This document shows, in pieces, positions 7,213 to 8,708 of a stretch of 8,708 nt of DNA. Below the pieces are notes generated by a model, which searched no databases, was not told the origin of the DNA, and saw only the letters and a list, made by a program, of their open reading frames with translations. The DNA is taken from positions 1 through 8,708 of the forward strand of contig CAIJKT010000760.1 of the NCBI GenBank assembly GCA_903821255.1, read 5' to 3'. Both the position numbers and the translations under genes were made by a program. How positions within the stretch are numbered: position 1 is the stretch's first letter; each line of letters starts with the position of its first letter. Origin of the DNA: an uncultured Lentisphaeria bacterium. GTDB lineage: Bacteria; Verrucomicrobiota; Lentisphaeria; Victivallales; Victivallaceae.

Positions 7213-8708
7213 TTAACTTCCCGCCAGTTCGAAGAACAAGGCGGGGCCGCCGGGAATCTTTGCTGTGTTGATGCTGATAATTGCTTCGCCGTCTTTGACC
7301 GTCAGCGGCAATTCGCAACGGCGGGTTCCATCAAGATCGAGTGCATAGAGTTTAAGCCGGTCTGCATTGGCGTTACGGATTTTTACCGTGAATTCTCCAA
7401 CGGCCACCAGAGTAGGCCCCTTGCCGCCGATATCACGGAGAATGCGCCGTTCCGGGTCATCGAAAACCATGCTGGAATTCAGCGCATCAGTGGCATATAC
7501 CAGTACCATGCGACTGGATTTTGCGATTGGTTTCAGTCCGTCAATGCTGACCACCGTAAGGTTGCCGCGGGCAGTGAGTTTTTCAACCTTGAAATCAGTC
7601 AGAGCCGCGGCAGTCCCCGCTTCCGCGCAAATCCCCTGGGAGCGCGGCGTATTGACGCTCATGAAATTACGGCGGCAGTCCATGTAAAGCTCCCCGGTGG
7701 CGCTTTCAAAAATTTCGTTCAGCCCTCTGGTCCGGTTGTCCGCGGGAATCAGATTCTGTTTCTTCAATTCGCCCACCAGCGCATCAATATCGAATGGATT
7801 GGCTTGCGAGTCTATCACTCTGGTATATCCGGCAACATTGTTCATGACCATTGATCCGCCTGAAGAGGAGATTCCCATTTCCCGCTTGCGCATCGGCGCC
7901 TTTGAATCTACCGCGGTATTGAGTCCGGTAATCAGGGAAAGGCGCGATTGTCCGGAGTGTATGCCGGATGAACTGCTGCCGGAGGCGAGCACCTGTTTCG
8001 AGTCAAGATTGAGCCGGATGAAGGAGTCTGCCGGCCTTACATCGCCGCGGATAAAGAAATAAGCGGTCAGAAACTCGGAAGCTTTCATCATGGGGTCGAT
8101 CATGCCGTTGAACGGGTTAATGTGATCGACCGGCACGACTGTGACCGGCTGGGCGAAAAAGGTAAGTCCGGAGTAGTTCTGCAGCGCCGCATACGCACCG
8201 TTCACGAACGCCTGCTCATAGCGGTAGCGGTTCCAGAAAACATTGCAGTATTCGGTCACCGCTATCGGGGTATTCAGGAGTTTGGTGCTGTTCAGCCCGC
8301 GGAAAATCGCACTGGCGTTGGCAATTGAGCTGGTCTGATCAATGGTGGAGCCGGGCAGCATATAATTGGTGGGATGAGCATGATAGGCATGCATGAAAAC
8401 GAGGCTGAACCCGTTTCTGACGATTGATTGCCGTAGCGACTGTCCCATGTCAAAGTTGGCAATCAGGCCTTTGAACCCGATTTCTCTCAGTTCTTTCTGA
8501 TACCATGTATAGATGCCGCGTTCAGTTTCGACAATAAATTCTGCAATATCAATACCGCGGAGATCAGATCCGGAGGTATCAGCGATGCTGAAAACCTGGA
8601 TTTGATTCCAGTTGGTCACGGCGGGCGCAGCTTTTCCCCAGGCGGTCTTGAATTTTTCGACCGTCCCGTATTTCCGTTCCAGAAAACGCTGCCAGTAAGG
8701 CGCCATCA
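7213..8708 (-). CDS. Second glycoside hydrolase-like protein, N-terminus outside window
   Basis: The C-terminal 497 or so residues of a large protein. Reading continues past the right edge: the first Met (8706) falls within a helix that aligns with the middle of the neighbouring 712-residue enzyme, so it is not the real start. Shared landmarks are APYWQRFLERKYGTVEKFKTAWG against WNKWLAKKYSSRDTMTAAWE, and FNGMIDPMMKASEF with IRGD against the FDMASNPVK and LRGD segment. PIAVTEYCN supplies a strand-7 glutamate (E152 of the visible part), the probable nucleophile. The Asn-Glu acid/base would lie outside the window. The last 200 residues are beta-rich (SRMVLVYATDALN, LYALDLDGTRRCELPL), an Ig-like or jelly-roll accessory domain. 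A signal peptide cannot be judged. A separate promoter follows, so it is probably a neighbouring unit rather than part of the same tight operon. Confidence 0.82.
   Translation of the reverse strand, partial: MAPYWQRFLERKYGTVEKFKTAWGKAAPAVTNWNQIQVFSIADTSGSDLRGIDIAEFIVETERGIYTWYQKELREIGFKGLIANFDMGQSLRQSIVRNGFSLVFMHAYHAHPTNYMLPGSTIDQTSSIANASAIFRGLNSTKLLNTPIAVTEYCNVFWNRYRYEQAFVNGAYAALQNYSGLTFFAQPVTVVPVDHINPFNGMIDPMMKASEFLTAYFFIRGDVRPADSFIRLNLDSKQVLASGSSSSGIHSGQSRLSLITGLNTAVDSKAPMRKREMGISSSGGSMVMNNVAGYTRVIDSQANPFDIDALVGELKKQNLIPADNRTRGLNEIFESATGELYMDCRRNFMSVNTPRSQGICAEAGTAAALTDFKVEKLTARGNLTVVSIDGLKPIAKSSRMVLVYATDALNSSMVFDDPERRILRDIGGKGPTLVAVGEFTVKIRNANADRLKLYALDLDGTRRCELPLTVKDGEAIISINTAKIPGGPALFFELAGS

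Noticed and set aside
7076..7318. 80-residue minus-strand reading frame across the gap between the two glycosidases
   Set aside because: Most of it overlaps the end of the glycosidase in another frame and the intergenic gap; it has no motif and no good ribosome site.

Overview
The window looks like bacterial chromosome of about 50% GC with seven protein genes, one of them cut by the right edge. Genes have Shine-Dalgarno sites and sigma-70-like promoters. The protein set (a large cytoplasmic clan-A-type glycosidase with a second related one, an RdhA/QueG-like iron-sulfur protein and a U32-like protein) suggests an anaerobic or gut member of the PVC group, perhaps Lentisphaerota or Kiritimatiellota. 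That placement rests on recognition of protein style, not on a marker gene, and is tentative.

Left end (1-294): non-coding. It holds nested short direct repeats and then a 20-base stretch (115-134) that matches the 3' end of a serine tRNA, including CCA, with no tRNA body before it. This is what one flank of an integrated element looks like. If so, the element lies to the left and the genes described here lie on the host side.

Redox module (about 200-2580): a MerR-family regulator (+) faces a two-gene operon (-) that encodes a flavodoxin-like protein, probably lipid-anchored, and an aldo/keto reductase. A GC-rich hairpin sits between the convergent ends. A 15-base dyad occurs in the flavodoxin promoter, where it sits between the -35 and -10 boxes as MerR activators require. 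A 13/15 copy lies just downstream of the regulator's own promoter. This points to a self-contained MerR regulon for reactive carbonyl, quinone or redox stress.

Glycosidase operon (2823-7120): a promoter at 7092-7120 appears to drive three genes on the minus strand: a 712-residue glycosidase without a signal peptide, an RdhA/QueG-like 4Fe-4S protein, and a U32-peptidase-like protein whose start lies 5 bases after the preceding stop. The cysteine-rich proteins downstream of a cytoplasmic sugar hydrolase form the most unusual combination in the window. Their joint job cannot be read from the sequence.

Right end (7213-8708): the 3' part of a second glycosidase that shares landmarks with the 712-residue enzyme. 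Its N-terminus lies beyond the window.
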